Source of the DNA: CAZFLM01 sp964519955
Lineage (GTDB): Bacteria; Armatimonadota; Chthonomonadetes; Chthonomonadales; CAJBBX01
DNA length: 64,000 bases
Assembly: GCA_964519955.1 (NCBI GenBank)
Contig: CAZFLM010000024.1
Location: forward strand, 16,782-80,781
Reading direction: 5' to 3'
Positions 42,454 to 51,014 of the stretch are shown one piece after another (the first letter of the stretch is position 1; each line of letters starts with the position of its first letter). The notes below the pieces were generated by a model that was given only the letters and a program-made list of their open reading frames with translations, was not told where the DNA came from and did no database searches. The translations under genes and the position numbers were made by a program.

Positions 42454-43370
42454 GGCTTCACTCCGCCGAACAGACCCATGCGGCGCAGGGCGCGCTTCAG
42501 CGCCACCCCCGCGTAGACGAACTCGTTCTTGGCGAGGCCGATCCCCACGACGAGCCGGATCCCGATCGCGTTGCCGAGGCCCCCGCGCTTCGTGTGGTAG
42601 AGCAACTGGCTCTTGAAGAGCTGGGCGGTCATCGCCTTGTTGACCTTGCGCACGCTCCCCATCCAGTGGTGGGTCACCTGGGCCTCGGGGATGTAGTACA
42701 CCTTCCAGCCCGCGGTCTTGATGCGCAGGCACCACTCGACCTCTTCGTAGAACATGAAGAAACGGTCGTCGAGCGGGCCGACCTTCGCCATCACGTCGCT
42801 GCGGACCATCAGGCAGGCGCCGGAGACCTGGTCCACCTCGCAGCGCTGCGTGAAGTCGTCGCGCCCCCAGCGCAGCTTGAGGTCGTGCCACCGCGGCGCC
42901 AAGCGCCAGAGGCCGGCATGGCCGACGAACTCGGAGAACAGGGTGGGGAACCGCGCGCCGCTCTTCTGCAGGGATCCGTCCGTGTTCAGCAGCATGGGGC
43001 CGCAGGCGCCGGCGTCCGAATGCGCGTCCAGGAACTCGACCATCGTGCGGAGCGAGCCGGGCTTCGCCTCGGTGTCCGGGTTCAGCAGCAGCACGTGGCG
43101 GGCACTGGCGCGCAGGAGCGCCTGGTTGTTCGCGGCGGCGAATCCCGCGTTCCCGGGGTTGACGGTGAGGTCGACCTCGGGGTACTCCTTCGCGACCATC
43201 TCCGCGCTGCCGTCCGTCGAGTTGTTGTCGACGACGTAGACCTGCGCGGTGAGGGGCTGGATGGCGGCGGGGATGCAGCGCAGGCAGTCGCGCAGCATGT
43301 CGCAGGTGTTGTAGCTCACGATGACGATGGCAACGTCGGCTGCATCCGGCAATGTAAGCGCTCCCGACAT
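42450..43370 (-). CDS. GT2-family glycosyltransferase
   Basis: 306 residues from ATG 43370. GT-A fold: VAIVIVSYNTCDMLRDCLR, VVDNNSTDGSAEMVA and LLNPDTEAKPGSL (the DxD-like metal/nucleotide motif in LNPDTE). An acidic motif region FFMFYEEVEWCLRIKTAGWK (ED.D-type) completes the catalytic set. It is similar to WbbL-type rhamnosyltransferases. It is the first gene of the minus-strand glycan string. No good ribosome site is visible. The AT-rich palindrome at 43394-43406 lies 24 bases upstream. Confidence 0.92.
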   Translation of the reverse strand: MSGALTLPDAADVAIVIVSYNTCDMLRDCLRCIPAAIQPLTAQVYVVDNNSTDGSAEMVAKEYPEVDLTVNPGNAGFAAANNQALLRASARHVLLLNPDTEAKPGSLRTMVEFLDAHSDAGACGPMLLNTDGSLQKSGARFPTLFSEFVGHAGLWRLAPRWHDLKLRWGRDDFTQRCEVDQVSGACLMVRSDVMAKVGPLDDRFFMFYEEVEWCLRIKTAGWKVYYIPEAQVTHHWMGSVRKVNKAMTAQLFKSQLLYHTKRGGLGNAIGIRLVVGIGLAKNEFVYAGVALKRALRRMGLFGGVKP

Positions 43371-43393
43371 CGCGAGGGACGCGACGGTGGTTA

Positions 43394-43406
43394 TGGTATA
43401 ATACCA
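43394..43406. promoter_or_regulatory. Palindrome TGGTATAATACCA between divergent genes
   Basis: A perfect 13-base palindrome containing TATAAT on the plus strand and TATTAT on the minus strand, in the region separating the GT2 gene from rpmE. Neither direction has a consensus -35 at 17 bases. It could be an operator or a promoter with an activator. Confidence 0.35.
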
Positions 43407-43495
43407 GACCGTTTGCAGTGCCTCTCAGGTCGCAGGTTCGGTTGCGGCTCTGGGCCGGTGCTGCCGACAATATCGTAGGATGAGGTGATGGTCCG

Positions 43496-43699
43496 TTGAA
43501 AGAGGGCATCCACCCGAAGTATGTCGATGCGACCGTAACGTGCGCCTGCGGGAACACGTTCAAGACGCGCTCAACCAAGGACACGATCCGAGTGGAAATC
43601 TGCTCGGGGTGCCATCCGTTCTTCACGGGTAAGCAGAAGATCGTCGACACCGAAGGGCGCGTCGAGAAGTTCCTGCAGAAGTACAAGATGCAGGGCTAA
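43496..43699 (+). CDS. rpmE: 50S ribosomal protein L31 (zinc-binding form)
   Basis: 67 residues. TTG 43496 follows a strong Shine-Dalgarno GAGGTGAT at 43482-43489. Motifs: MKEGIHPKYVDATVTCACGN, then VEICSGCHPFFTGKQK and DTEGRVEKFLQKY. The CxC and CxxC pairs mark the zinc-containing L31 paralogue. It opens the plus-strand string rpmE-DUF1385-prfA-prmC, an order conserved in many bacteria. Confidence 0.97.
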   Translation: MKEGIHPKYVDATVTCACGNTFKTRSTKDTIRVEICSGCHPFFTGKQKIVDTEGRVEKFLQKYKMQG

Positions 43700-43855
43700 C
43701 TCGGCCGGAGTACCGCGCACGGTGCGGATGGGCCCTCGGGCTCGTCCGCGCCGGAGTTGGTGCTCAGGTCGATCCATCTCGGCCCGGCCAGAAGCGTCCG
43801 GTCGACCAGTCTGCACGCGCCACGCACGCCAGGTGGCGGGAGAACCGTGTTCAGC

Positions 43856-44869
43856 ATGAGCGACAAGGCATTCTATGGAGGGCAAGCAGTAATCGAGGGC
43901 GTGATGATGCGCAGCCCTCGATTCTTTTCGATTGCCTGCCGCAAACCGACCGGCGAGATCGTCGTCCGCGAGGAAGACGTCGAGCGCTCGTGGCTGGGGC
44001 GCCTGCAGTGGCTTAACAAGCCATTCCTCCGCGGCACGCTGGCGCTGCTGGACGCCATGGCGCTCGGCATGAAGGCGCTGTCGTTCTCGGCCAACGTTCA
44101 GGCCGAGGCGATCGACGCGGAGGCAGGTCAGTCCAAGGCGCAGGCCGCTGCCGATGCCTCCACGCCGGCCGTGGCGGAGCCGTCGCCCAAGGCGGCCGAA
44201 GCACCGTCGCCGGCTCGATCGCGTATCAACGATATCGCCATCGGCTCGACCATGGTGTTCGCCATCTGCTTCGGCGTCGGGCTGTTCGTGGCGCTCCCGA
44301 CGTTCCTGACGCAGCAGTCGCAGCGCGGCCTCGGCATCGTGAACCCCTACGCGCTGAATGTGGTCGACGGCGTGATCCGCATCGTGATCTTCCTCGGGTA
44401 CATCGCGCTGATCGCCCGGATGAACAACGTGCGGCGCGTGTTTGAGTACCACGGGGCCGAGCACAAGACGATCAACACGTTCGAGGCCGGCCTCCCGCTG
44501 ACGATGGAGAACTGCGTCAAGGCGTCGCGGATCCACCCGCGCTGCGGCACCAGCTTCATCATCGTGGTGCTGCTGGCGAGCGTGATCGTCCATTGCGCCT
44601 TCAAGCGGCCCGAGCTTGCCGTGGTGCGCATCGCGCTGCACATCTCGCTGATCCCCGTCGTGGCGGGCCTGGCGTATGAGGTGATCCGCCTCGCCGGGCG
44701 CTTCCGCAACACCTGGGCTGCCAACATGCTGCTGGCTCCCGGCCTGTGGACGCAGCAGTTGACGACGCGCGAGCCGGACGACGAACAGGTCCAGGTCGCC
44801 CTGACCGCGCTGCAGACCGTCATTGACCGGGAGCAGGGCGTCGAGCCCGCGCAAGCGGCGGTGGCATAG
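43856..44869 (+). CDS. DUF1385 membrane protein
   Basis: 337 residues from ATG 43856; a GTG three codons upstream (GGGAG before it) is an alternative. N-terminal FYGGQAVIEGVMMRSP and FRGTLALLDAMALGMKALSF are the family hallmarks. An Ala/Pro-rich insert follows (about 85-125). After it come about four membrane helices and the conserved motif FEYHGAEHKTINTFEAGLPL with RIHPRCGTSFIIVV. These His/Glu/Cys residues suggest a membrane enzyme, but the function is unknown. DUF1385 genes usually sit between rpmE and prfA, as here. The TAG stop lies at the start of a partial repeat element. Confidence 0.93.
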   Translation: MSDKAFYGGQAVIEGVMMRSPRFFSIACRKPTGEIVVREEDVERSWLGRLQWLNKPFLRGTLALLDAMALGMKALSFSANVQAEAIDAEAGQSKAQAAADASTPAVAEPSPKAAEAPSPARSRINDIAIGSTMVFAICFGVGLFVALPTFLTQQSQRGLGIVNPYALNVVDGVIRIVIFLGYIALIARMNNVRRVFEYHGAEHKTINTFEAGLPLTMENCVKASRIHPRCGTSFIIVVLLASVIVHCAFKRPELAVVRIALHISLIPVVAGLAYEVIRLAGRFRNTWAANMLLAPGLWTQQLTTREPDDEQVQVALTALQTVIDREQGVEPAQAAVA

Positions 44870-44930
44870 CCTGGCCCATGCACGGCCCCCTGGAGGGCGG
44901 GTCTCCGTGCCCGCTCGCCGTCCGGGCGTT
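44867..44930. repeat. Partial CTAG-type element (left end), copy C
   Basis: TAGCCTGGCCCATGCACGG followed by GGCGGGTCTCCGTGCCCG; the right end is absent. The TAG is the stop codon of the DUF1385 gene. The first base is A rather than C (ATAG). Confidence 0.5.
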
Positions 44931-44988
44931 CCCTCGTTGGCCGCTTGTCGCGGCGCCTCGTGCGCCATTCTCCCAGGAGTGAGTTCCG

Positions 44989-46071
44989 TTGTCCCTCGAT
45001 CTTGCACGCAAGAAACTAGACGATCTGGAGGCGCGGTACGAGGAGTTGGGCCAGAAGATGGCCGACCCCGAAGTCACCGGCGACCACCAGCTCTATAACC
45101 AGACGAACAAGGCCTGGAGCGATCTGGAGCCCATCGTCACCGCCTACCGCGCTTACCAGGATGTGGAGCGCCAGATCGCCGAGTCCGAGTCCCTCCTTGG
45201 AGACGCGGAGATGCGGGAGCTGGCGGAGGCCGACCTCGGCGAGCTGCGTCCGAAGCTCGAGGAGCTGGAGAGCGCGATCCGCGTGCTGCTGCTGCCCAAG
45301 GACCCCAACGACGACAGGAACGTGATGCTGGAGATCCGGTGCGCGGCGGGCGGCGAGGAATCGGCGCTCTTCGCCGGGGATCTATTCCGTATGTACTCGC
45401 GCTACGCCGAGCGCCGCGGCTGGAAGATGGAGATCATGAACGCCCAGGAGACCGGCATCGGCGGCTTCACGGACGTCGTGATGTCGATCCAGGCGAAGGG
45501 CGCTTACAGCCAGCTTAAGTTCGAGAGCGGCGTCCACCGCGTGCAGCGAGTCCCGGCCACCGAGTCGGGCGGGCGCATCCACACCTCCACCGCGACGGTT
45601 GCCGTGCTGCCCGAGGCCGAGGACGTCGAGGTCGAGATCAACCCGAACGACATCGAGATGGACGTCTACCACTCGTCGAGCGCGGGCGGGCAGAACGTCC
45701 AGAAGGTGGCGACGGCCATCCGCATCCTGCACAAGCCGACGGGCATCGTGGTGACCTGCCAGGATGAGCGCAGCCAGCTCCAGAACAAGGAGAAGGCGAC
45801 GCGCATGCTCCGGGCCCGCCTCTATGAGCGCGAGTTGGAGTTGCAGACGGCGGAGCGCACCCAGGCCCGCCGCTCGCAGGTAGGCTCCGGTGACCGCTCC
45901 GAGAAGATCCGCACGTACAACTTCCCGGACGGGCGCGTCACCGATCACCGCATCGGCCTGCAGATCTTCAACATCCCGCAGGTGCTCGACGGAGGCATCC
46001 AGCCGTTCCTCGACGCGCTCGTGGCGGCCGACCAGGCCGAGCGGATGCGCGCGTCCAGCGACGAGGCTTAG
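44989..46071 (+). CDS. prfA: Peptide chain release factor 1
   Basis: 360 residues, standard length. TTG 44989 has AGGAG 9 bases upstream. The codon-recognition tripeptide region RVPATESGGRIHTS contains Pro-Ala-Thr (the PxT of RF1, reading UAA/UAG). The catalytic GGQ is in SSAGGQNVQKV (about 232-236), and the C-terminal SGDRSEKIRTYNFPDGRVTD is conserved. It releases the nascent chain at UAA/UAG and is methylated at the GGQ Gln by PrmC, encoded 63 bases downstream. Confidence 0.98.
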   Translation: MSLDLARKKLDDLEARYEELGQKMADPEVTGDHQLYNQTNKAWSDLEPIVTAYRAYQDVERQIAESESLLGDAEMRELAEADLGELRPKLEELESAIRVLLLPKDPNDDRNVMLEIRCAAGGEESALFAGDLFRMYSRYAERRGWKMEIMNAQETGIGGFTDVVMSIQAKGAYSQLKFESGVHRVQRVPATESGGRIHTSTATVAVLPEAEDVEVEINPNDIEMDVYHSSSAGGQNVQKVATAIRILHKPTGIVVTCQDERSQLQNKEKATRMLRARLYERELELQTAERTQARRSQVGSGDRSEKIRTYNFPDGRVTDHRIGLQIFNIPQVLDGGIQPFLDALVAADQAERMRASSDEA

Positions 46072-46076
46072 GGGCC

Positions 46077-46134
46077 GGCTCGCGATGGGCTGCTCAGGAC
46101 GGGCACGGAGGCCCATCCCACCTGGGGGCCGGCC
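46077..46134. repeat. Inverted GATGGGC-type repeat between prfA and prmC
   Basis: GCTCGCGATGGGCTGCTCAG, then GACGGGCACGGAGGCCCATC. The second half is the reverse complement of the core found in the CTAG elements. It fills the short gap before prmC. Confidence 0.5.
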
Positions 46135-46995
46135 GTGACGGCGCACGCGGACACCGCCAACGTTCTGCTGGGTTGGGCGCGGCGTGAGCTGCAGGCGGCG
46201 GGCATCGAGGACGGGCTGCTCGAGGCCAGGGTCCTTCTGGCGCACGCGCTGCGAACGACGCGCGAGGACCTGCTGCGGCTCGGGGATGTGCCGGTCGAGG
46301 CCGGGGCGGCGGATCGGTACCGGGTGTCCGTGGCCAGGCGCGCCGCGCGGGAGCCTCTCGCATATCTCACCGGGCGCCGCGAGTTCTACGGCCGCGCGTT
46401 CGCGGTGGCGCCCGGGGTCCTGGTGCCGCGTCCCGAGACCGAGATGCTGGTGGAGCTGGCCGTCGAGCGGCTCCGGGCGGGGCAGAGCGGCGTGCTGGTG
46501 GACGTGGGCGCCGGCAGCGGGTGCATCGCGGTCAGCGCGGCGGCTGAAGGCTGGGAGCGCGTGCTGGCGGTCGATATCCAGGTGGGTGCGCTGGCGGCAG
46601 CCCGGGAGAACGCGCGGGAGCACGGCGTCGACGGACGCGTCGCGTTCGTGCGGGGCGATCTCCTCGGCTGCGTCGCGACCGCAAGCGCCGACCTGGTGCT
46701 CTCGAACCCTCCGTACATCCCGACCGCCGACATCGAGGCGCTGCAGCCCGAGGTGCGCGACCATGAGCCGCGCGTGGCGCTCGATGGCGGGCCGGACGGG
46801 CTGGCGTGCTACCGCAGGCTGCTGGCCGATGCGCGCCGGGTGCTTCGCCCAGGCGGAGTGCTCGCCGTCGAAGTTGGAGCAGGGCAGGCGCCCTCCGTTC
46901 GCGAACTGATGGATGTGCTGGGTTACGCGCTCACGGAGACGAGGCGCGACCTCGCCGGGATCGAACGGGTCGTGCTGGGCGTCTGGACTGGTTAG
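46135..46995 (+). CDS. prmC: Release factor glutamine methyltransferase PrmC
   Basis: 286 residues from GTG 46135. An N-terminal helical domain is followed by EPLAYLTGRREFYGRAFAVA and VLVPRPETEMLVELAV. A class I SAM-binding fold has VDVGAGSGCIAVSAA. The catalytic/substrate motif is LSNPPYIP (about 184-191). It transfers a methyl group from SAM to the Gln of GGQ in RF1 and RF2. Its position after prfA supports the assignment. Confidence 0.96.
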   Translation: MTAHADTANVLLGWARRELQAAGIEDGLLEARVLLAHALRTTREDLLRLGDVPVEAGAADRYRVSVARRAAREPLAYLTGRREFYGRAFAVAPGVLVPRPETEMLVELAVERLRAGQSGVLVDVGAGSGCIAVSAAAEGWERVLAVDIQVGALAAARENAREHGVDGRVAFVRGDLLGCVATASADLVLSNPPYIPTADIEALQPEVRDHEPRVALDGGPDGLACYRRLLADARRVLRPGGVLAVEVGAGQAPSVRELMDVLGYALTETRRDLAGIERVVLGVWTG

Positions 46996-47003
46996 GGCTG
47001 CCC

Positions 47004-47081
47004 TGGTAGGGCGGGCGTCCCTGCCCGCCGAGCAGAGCGCCGTGGTAGGGCGGGCGTCCCTGCCCGCCGAGCAGAGCCGTG
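47004..47081. repeat. Two 39-bp tandem copies of the GGGCGTCCCTGCCC unit
   Basis: Copies at 47004-47042 and 47043-47081 start TGGTAGGGCGGGCGTCCCTG and continue CCCGCCGAGCAGAG. The 39-bp period equals that of the array at 827-1001, which holds the related unit in the opposite orientation. Confidence 0.85.
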
Positions 47082-47103
47082 CGGGACCCATAGAGGAGCG
47101 ACG

Positions 47104-47898
47104 GTGCCGGAACCATCTCAGACTGAGGGCAGCGGGGCGGCCATGATCGAGTGCCGCGGGCTCCGCAAGGTCTACGGCGGGCTGACCGCGGTGGACGGCA
47201 TCGATCTGCGCGTGAAGGGCGGCGAGCTGTTCGGCTTCCTGGGCCCCAACGGCGCCGGCAAGACGACCACCATCAAGATGATGGTCGGCCTGCTGCGCCC
47301 GACGGCGGGGACGGTGACGGTCGGCGGACGCGACGTGCTGGAGGCGCCCCTCGCCGCGAAGGCGCTGCTGGGCTATATCCCCGACAACCCGTTCCTCTAT
47401 GAGAAGCTGACCGGCCGCGAGTTCCTCCACTTCATGGCCGACCTCTACTCGGTGCCCACCGCGGGCCGCGCGGAGAAGATCGCGGACCTGCTGTCGCTCT
47501 TCGAGCTGGGCGAGAAGGCGAACGAGCTGGTCCAGGGCTACTCGCGGGGCATGCGCCAGAAGCTCGCCCTCGCCGGGGCCCTCGTGCACGACCCGCGCGT
47601 CGTCTTCCTCGATGAGCCCACCGTCGGCCTCGACCCGCGCAGCGCCCGGCTGATGAAGGACATCCTGCGTCGTCTATGCAACCAGGGGGTGACCGTCTTC
47701 GTCACCACGCACATCCTGGAGATTGCGGAGCGCATGTGCGACCGGTTCGCCATCATCAACCGCGGGCGCATGGTTGCCGAGGGGACGATGGAGGACCTGC
47801 GCGCTCAGGCGGCGGCGGGGTCCGCGAGCCTCGAGGACATCTTCTTGGAACTGACGGGCGGCGACGAAGACCGCGAGATCGTAAGGAATCTGGGATAA
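47104..47898 (+). CDS. ABC transporter ATP-binding protein
   Basis: 264 residues from GTG 47104 with GAGGAG 5 bases upstream. Walker A GPNGAGKTTT (about 48-57), Q-loop region, signature YSRGMRQKLALAG (LSGGQ variant), Walker B VVFLDEPTVGLDP and H-loop FVTTHILEIAE. The DrrA/CcmA/NatA-like subfamily pairs with a separate permease. The next gene encodes a CPBP protease-like membrane protein rather than a standard permease, so the transport partner is uncertain. Confidence 0.93.
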   Translation: MPEPSQTEGSGAAMIECRGLRKVYGGLTAVDGIDLRVKGGELFGFLGPNGAGKTTTIKMMVGLLRPTAGTVTVGGRDVLEAPLAAKALLGYIPDNPFLYEKLTGREFLHFMADLYSVPTAGRAEKIADLLSLFELGEKANELVQGYSRGMRQKLALAGALVHDPRVVFLDEPTVGLDPRSARLMKDILRRLCNQGVTVFVTTHILEIAERMCDRFAIINRGRMVAEGTMEDLRAQAAAGSASLEDIFLELTGGDEDREIVRNLG

Positions 47899-47916
47899 GG
47901 GCGGAGGAGCGCCGGC

Positions 47917-48771
47917 GTGGTCACCGATCAGGTGTTGCGGATAGCGCTGTGGTCGATATTGGCCATCGGCGTGTTGGACGTGGTCCTGGGCGCGGCCTGG
48001 GTGCTGCACGACCTGATCCCGGACAGCGAGCGGCCCTGGTTCTCGCCGACGTGGAGCCTGCTGCACGTCTGGTTCGCGTTCCAGGGCGCACTTGCGCTCA
48101 TCGTGCTGGCGGCGGTGCCGTTCGCGATGGTGTCGGGCGGGAAGCTGTCCGCCTGGTTGGTCGTCGGGCTGACGGTGTTCCAGAACGTCGTGTTCATCGC
48201 GGTCGCGTCGGTGCTCGTCTTCGTGATCTATCGCGCGAATCGGCGAGCCGTGGGGCTGTCCTGGCTGCCGACCTGGCGCCAGCTCGTGTTCGGTGTGGCC
48301 GGCGGCTTCGCGCTGCTTCTGGTGGGCGAGGGGATGGGGCGCCTGTCGCAGTGGGGCTTCGCGATGCTCCTGAGCCCCGCGCACTACAAGGCGCTGGTCG
48401 ATGCGACCAAGCTGGTGACGCCCGGCAGTCTGCTGCCCAAGAACGAGGTGCTCGCCTCGCCGCTGTTGTTCGCGGCCATCGTCTTTGCGGTGGGCATTCT
48501 GACCCCGTTCGGCGAGGAGTTCATGTTTCGGGCGCTGCTGCACCGGTCCGCGCGCTTCCGCTTCGGCGCGTTCTGGGGCACGGCACTGAGCGGGTCGCTG
48601 TTCGCCCTCGTGCATGCGGGGCCGCTATTGGTGGTCGCCATCCTGCCGCTCGGGATACTGCTCGGGGTCGCCTACGATCGGACGCGCTCGCTGTGGGTGC
48701 CGATCATCATGCACGCGGTGAACAACACAGTGGGCGTCATCGCGATGTACTACATACCATGGATGAACTGA
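47917..48771 (+). CDS. CPBP-family intramembrane metalloprotease
   Basis: 284 residues from GTG 47917 with GGAGGAG 7 bases upstream; 18 bases after the ABC gene. About eight membrane helices. CPBP (CAAX/Abi) motifs: FGEEFMFRALL (EExxxR, about 192-202), FALVHAGP (His) and IIMHAVNN (HxxxN). The proposed role is proteolysis of prenylated or membrane proteins, or bacteriocin self-immunity. Co-transcription with an ABC ATPase recalls bacteriocin/peptide handling modules, which is only an inference. Confidence 0.9.
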   Translation: MVTDQVLRIALWSILAIGVLDVVLGAAWVLHDLIPDSERPWFSPTWSLLHVWFAFQGALALIVLAAVPFAMVSGGKLSAWLVVGLTVFQNVVFIAVASVLVFVIYRANRRAVGLSWLPTWRQLVFGVAGGFALLLVGEGMGRLSQWGFAMLLSPAHYKALVDATKLVTPGSLLPKNEVLASPLLFAAIVFAVGILTPFGEEFMFRALLHRSARFRFGAFWGTALSGSLFALVHAGPLLVVAILPLGILLGVAYDRTRSLWVPIIMHAVNNTVGVIAMYYIPWMN

Positions 48772-48778
48772 CGTGCCG

Positions 48779-49657
48779 ATGAAACTGCGCGGAGCCGTGG
48801 CGCTCGCAATTGGTTCGATCTGTCTGGCCGTCCTGCTGAACGCGGGATGCGCGACGCTGAAGGCGCTGCGCGCCGACCCCATTCCGCCCGAGGTTGGCGC
48901 CGGGGCGAAGCTCCTGCACGAGGGCAAGGATGAGGCGGCAATGGCGGAGTTCGACAAGGCCATCGCCAAGGACCCGTCCTCAGCCCTCGTCTACGCGATG
49001 ATTGCCCAGGAAGCGTGTGTCCAGCTCAACCGGCCCGCGATGGGGCTGCGCTACGCGGAGCAGGGCCTGAAGGCGGCTCCCAAGGCCACCAAGCTCGACC
49101 GGGCCCGGCTGAACGTAGCGGCGGCCAATGCCTGCGCCGGGCTGGGCAACTACGCGAAGGCCGTGGAGTACAACCGCGCCGCGCTGGAGTTGGCGCCGGA
49201 CAGCGCCGAGCAGAAGAACAACCTCGCCTACACGCTGGCTGAGCTGGGCGCCAACCAGAACGACCTCGAGGAGGCGCTGGGGCTGGCCAAGCAGGCCGTT
49301 GAGGCCGCGCGCGACGACCCGAACAGCAAGGAGGAGGGCCTGGGCATCTACCTCGACACGCTGGGGTGGGTGTACTTCAAGCTCTCGCGCTACTCGGATG
49401 CCGCATCGGCACTCGCCCAGGCGGCCGACCTCGCGCCGATGTACCCGGACATCCACTATCACCTGGCGCGCGCCTACAAGGCGGACGGCAAGGACGACCA
49501 GGCCCATACGGCCCTCGACCGCGCCGAAAGTGCCCTGCAGAGCCTCGGCGGCCCCAAGCCGCAGCTCAGAGCGCTGATCTCGGAGCTGCGGGCGCAGTTG
49601 CCGCCTCGACCTCAGACGGGATCGCGCCTGGATCCGCCGGCTGCCATGCCTCGGTAG
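48779..49657 (+). CDS. TPR lipoprotein
   Basis: 292 residues from ATG 48779; a GTG two codons earlier is equally possible. The signal peptide ends in a lipobox LLNAGC, with Cys about residue 24. Five or six TPR-like repeats follow: GAKLLHEGKDEAAMAEFDKA, ANACAGLGNYAKAVEYNRAA, LAYTLAELGANQNDLEEALG, LDTLGWVYFKLSRYSDAASA and YHLARAYKADGKDDQAHTAL. A Pro-rich tail ends the protein. It is probably anchored at the outer or inner membrane as an assembly scaffold (PilF/BamD-like in layout). It begins 7 bases after the CPBP gene, so it belongs to the same operon. Confidence 0.9.
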   Translation: MKLRGAVALAIGSICLAVLLNAGCATLKALRADPIPPEVGAGAKLLHEGKDEAAMAEFDKAIAKDPSSALVYAMIAQEACVQLNRPAMGLRYAEQGLKAAPKATKLDRARLNVAAANACAGLGNYAKAVEYNRAALELAPDSAEQKNNLAYTLAELGANQNDLEEALGLAKQAVEAARDDPNSKEEGLGIYLDTLGWVYFKLSRYSDAASALAQAADLAPMYPDIHYHLARAYKADGKDDQAHTALDRAESALQSLGGPKPQLRALISELRAQLPPRPQTGSRLDPPAAMPR

Positions 49658-49690
49658 GCGGCGTGCCGGGCGACGCCCTCCCGAACGCCC

Positions 49691-50362
49691 ATGCGAACCA
49701 CGCTCGTGGTGTTGGCGGTGACCAAGATGCGCGCCGGCTTCTGCGTGGCGGGCATCGATCCGGCCACCGGTGGGTGGGTGCGGCCCGTCAAGGACTTCGG
49801 CAGCCTGCGCCTGGGCGACATCTCCTACCGCGACCGCACTCCCATCCGCCCCCTCGACAAGGTCACCCTCGACCTGGTGCGTCCCCGTCCCAGCCCGCCG
49901 CACGTGGAGGACTGGCAGTGCGACTTCCTCCGGCGGCCGCCCGATCGCGCGGGAACCGTGGCGGACGACGAGCTGGCCGCGGCCCTCGATGAGTGGGCGG
50001 AGCCGGATGCCGACGCCGTGCTCGCGCGCCACGAACGGTCGCTCGCCCTCGTCCGCGCCGCGCCATTCGCCCTGACCTCCGACCTCGATGCGGCGACCGG
50101 GCGCCTGGACGTGCGGCTGGACTGCCCGGAGCTTGGCCTGGCGCGCACGCCGGTGACGGACCTGCGAGCGCGCGCGTTGGCAAGGCAGGGGCTGATCGGG
50201 GAGAGCGCCACGTCCGCCGACCTCGAGGGCCGGTTCGGCGTTGCGCGGTGGTTCGTCGCCGTGGGTCTGAGCCGCGAGTTCGACGGGCGCATCTGGCCGC
50301 TCGTGGTCGGGCTGCACGCCGTGCCGGGCATCCCCGTGACGGTGGACTACGCCAGGCCGTAG
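49691..50362 (+). CDS. Dual-OB-domain-like protein, function unknown
   Basis: 223 residues from ATG 49691. The opening TLVVLAVTKMRAGFCVAGID, ATGGWVRPVK and LRLGDISYRD matches proteins described as having two OB-type beta-barrel domains. The second half holds VARWFVAVGLSREFDGRIWP and LVVGLHAVPGIPV. No signal peptide; cytosolic. Homologues are scattered and sometimes found near nucleic-acid-related or defence genes; nothing here shows a partner. It starts 33 bases after the TPR lipoprotein and may be read from the same transcript. Confidence 0.55.
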   Translation: MRTTLVVLAVTKMRAGFCVAGIDPATGGWVRPVKDFGSLRLGDISYRDRTPIRPLDKVTLDLVRPRPSPPHVEDWQCDFLRRPPDRAGTVADDELAAALDEWAEPDADAVLARHERSLALVRAAPFALTSDLDAATGRLDVRLDCPELGLARTPVTDLRARALARQGLIGESATSADLEGRFGVARWFVAVGLSREFDGRIWPLVVGLHAVPGIPVTVDYARP

Positions 50363-50381
50363 GTGACTCGCGATGGGCGCC

Positions 50382-50473
50382 CCGGTGGGATGGGCCTCCG
50401 TGCCCGTCCGAGCGCCCCGGTGGGATGGGCCTCCGTGCCCGTCCGAGCGCCACCTATGAACAGGTCAGGCTAG
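50382..50473. repeat. CTAG-bounded element with duplicated core, copy D
   Basis: The 35-bp core GGTGGGATGGGCCTCCGTGC... occurs twice in tandem (about 50383-50452). The right end is CACCTATGAACAGGTCAGGC + TAG. The CTAG at 50470-50473 contains the stop codon of the convergent minus-strand gene. Confidence 0.75.
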
Positions 50474-50958
50474 CGCATCCCGAGCTGCTTCTCCAGCAGC
50501 AGGTCGTTCTCGTAGATGCGCACCGACTGGATCGCTCCGTCCTTCACGGCGCCGATCAGCACCCACGGGTAGCTCAGCTTCTGGTGGCGCGCGCGGGGCG
50601 AGCCCGGGGTGGGGAGGCGCTTCGTGTAGGTACCGGTCTCCTTCAGCTCCAGGACGAATTGGTTGGCGTCGAGGGCGAGCGTCTTCACCGTGACCTTGAC
50701 GTCCGGAACCGAGCGGAACCAGGCGGCGTAGTACCTCTTCTGGGCTTCGACGCCCTTCGCCTGGGAGGTGTCGGGGGCGGTGACGGTCACGTCGGTGGCG
50801 AGCAGCGCGCACAGACGGTCGGCGTCATGCGCGTTGTAGGCCTCGACGAACGCATCCGCCAGGTCGGATGGGCGGAGTTCGCGTTGGCGGGCCGGAGCGG
50901 GCCCGATGGCGCAGGCCAACAGCGCCAGGGCGATCAGGACAGCGATGCGGGTGCTCAT
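50470..50958 (-). CDS. Exported NTF2-like (SnoaL/SgcJ-type) protein
   Basis: 162 residues from ATG 50958 with AAGGAGG 8 bases upstream. A signal peptide (RIAVLIALALLACAIGPAPA) is followed by a cone-shaped NTF2-like fold: LADAFVEAYNAHDADRLCAL, VTAPDTSQAKGVEAQKRYYA, and long C-terminal strands FVLELKETGTYTKR and YPWVLIGAVKDGAIQSVRIY. Such small pockets bind ligands or catalyse simple reactions, and the ligand here is unknown. It is divergent from the MarR gene; two palindromes lie between them. Confidence 0.85.
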   Translation of the reverse strand: MSTRIAVLIALALLACAIGPAPARQRELRPSDLADAFVEAYNAHDADRLCALLATDVTVTAPDTSQAKGVEAQKRYYAAWFRSVPDVKVTVKTLALDANQFVLELKETGTYTKRLPTPGSPRARHQKLSYPWVLIGAVKDGAIQSVRIYENDLLLEKQLGMR

Positions 50959-51014
50959 TCAGGGCCTCCTTCGGCGTAGGTGTGGAAGAGTGTTCTCTGA
51001 CCGGTGGCTGGAAT

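Noticed and set aside
49691..50362. Assignment of the dual-OB-like protein as a defence gene
   Set aside because: Neighbours are a TPR lipoprotein and a repeat; no nuclease, methylase or other defence gene is present.
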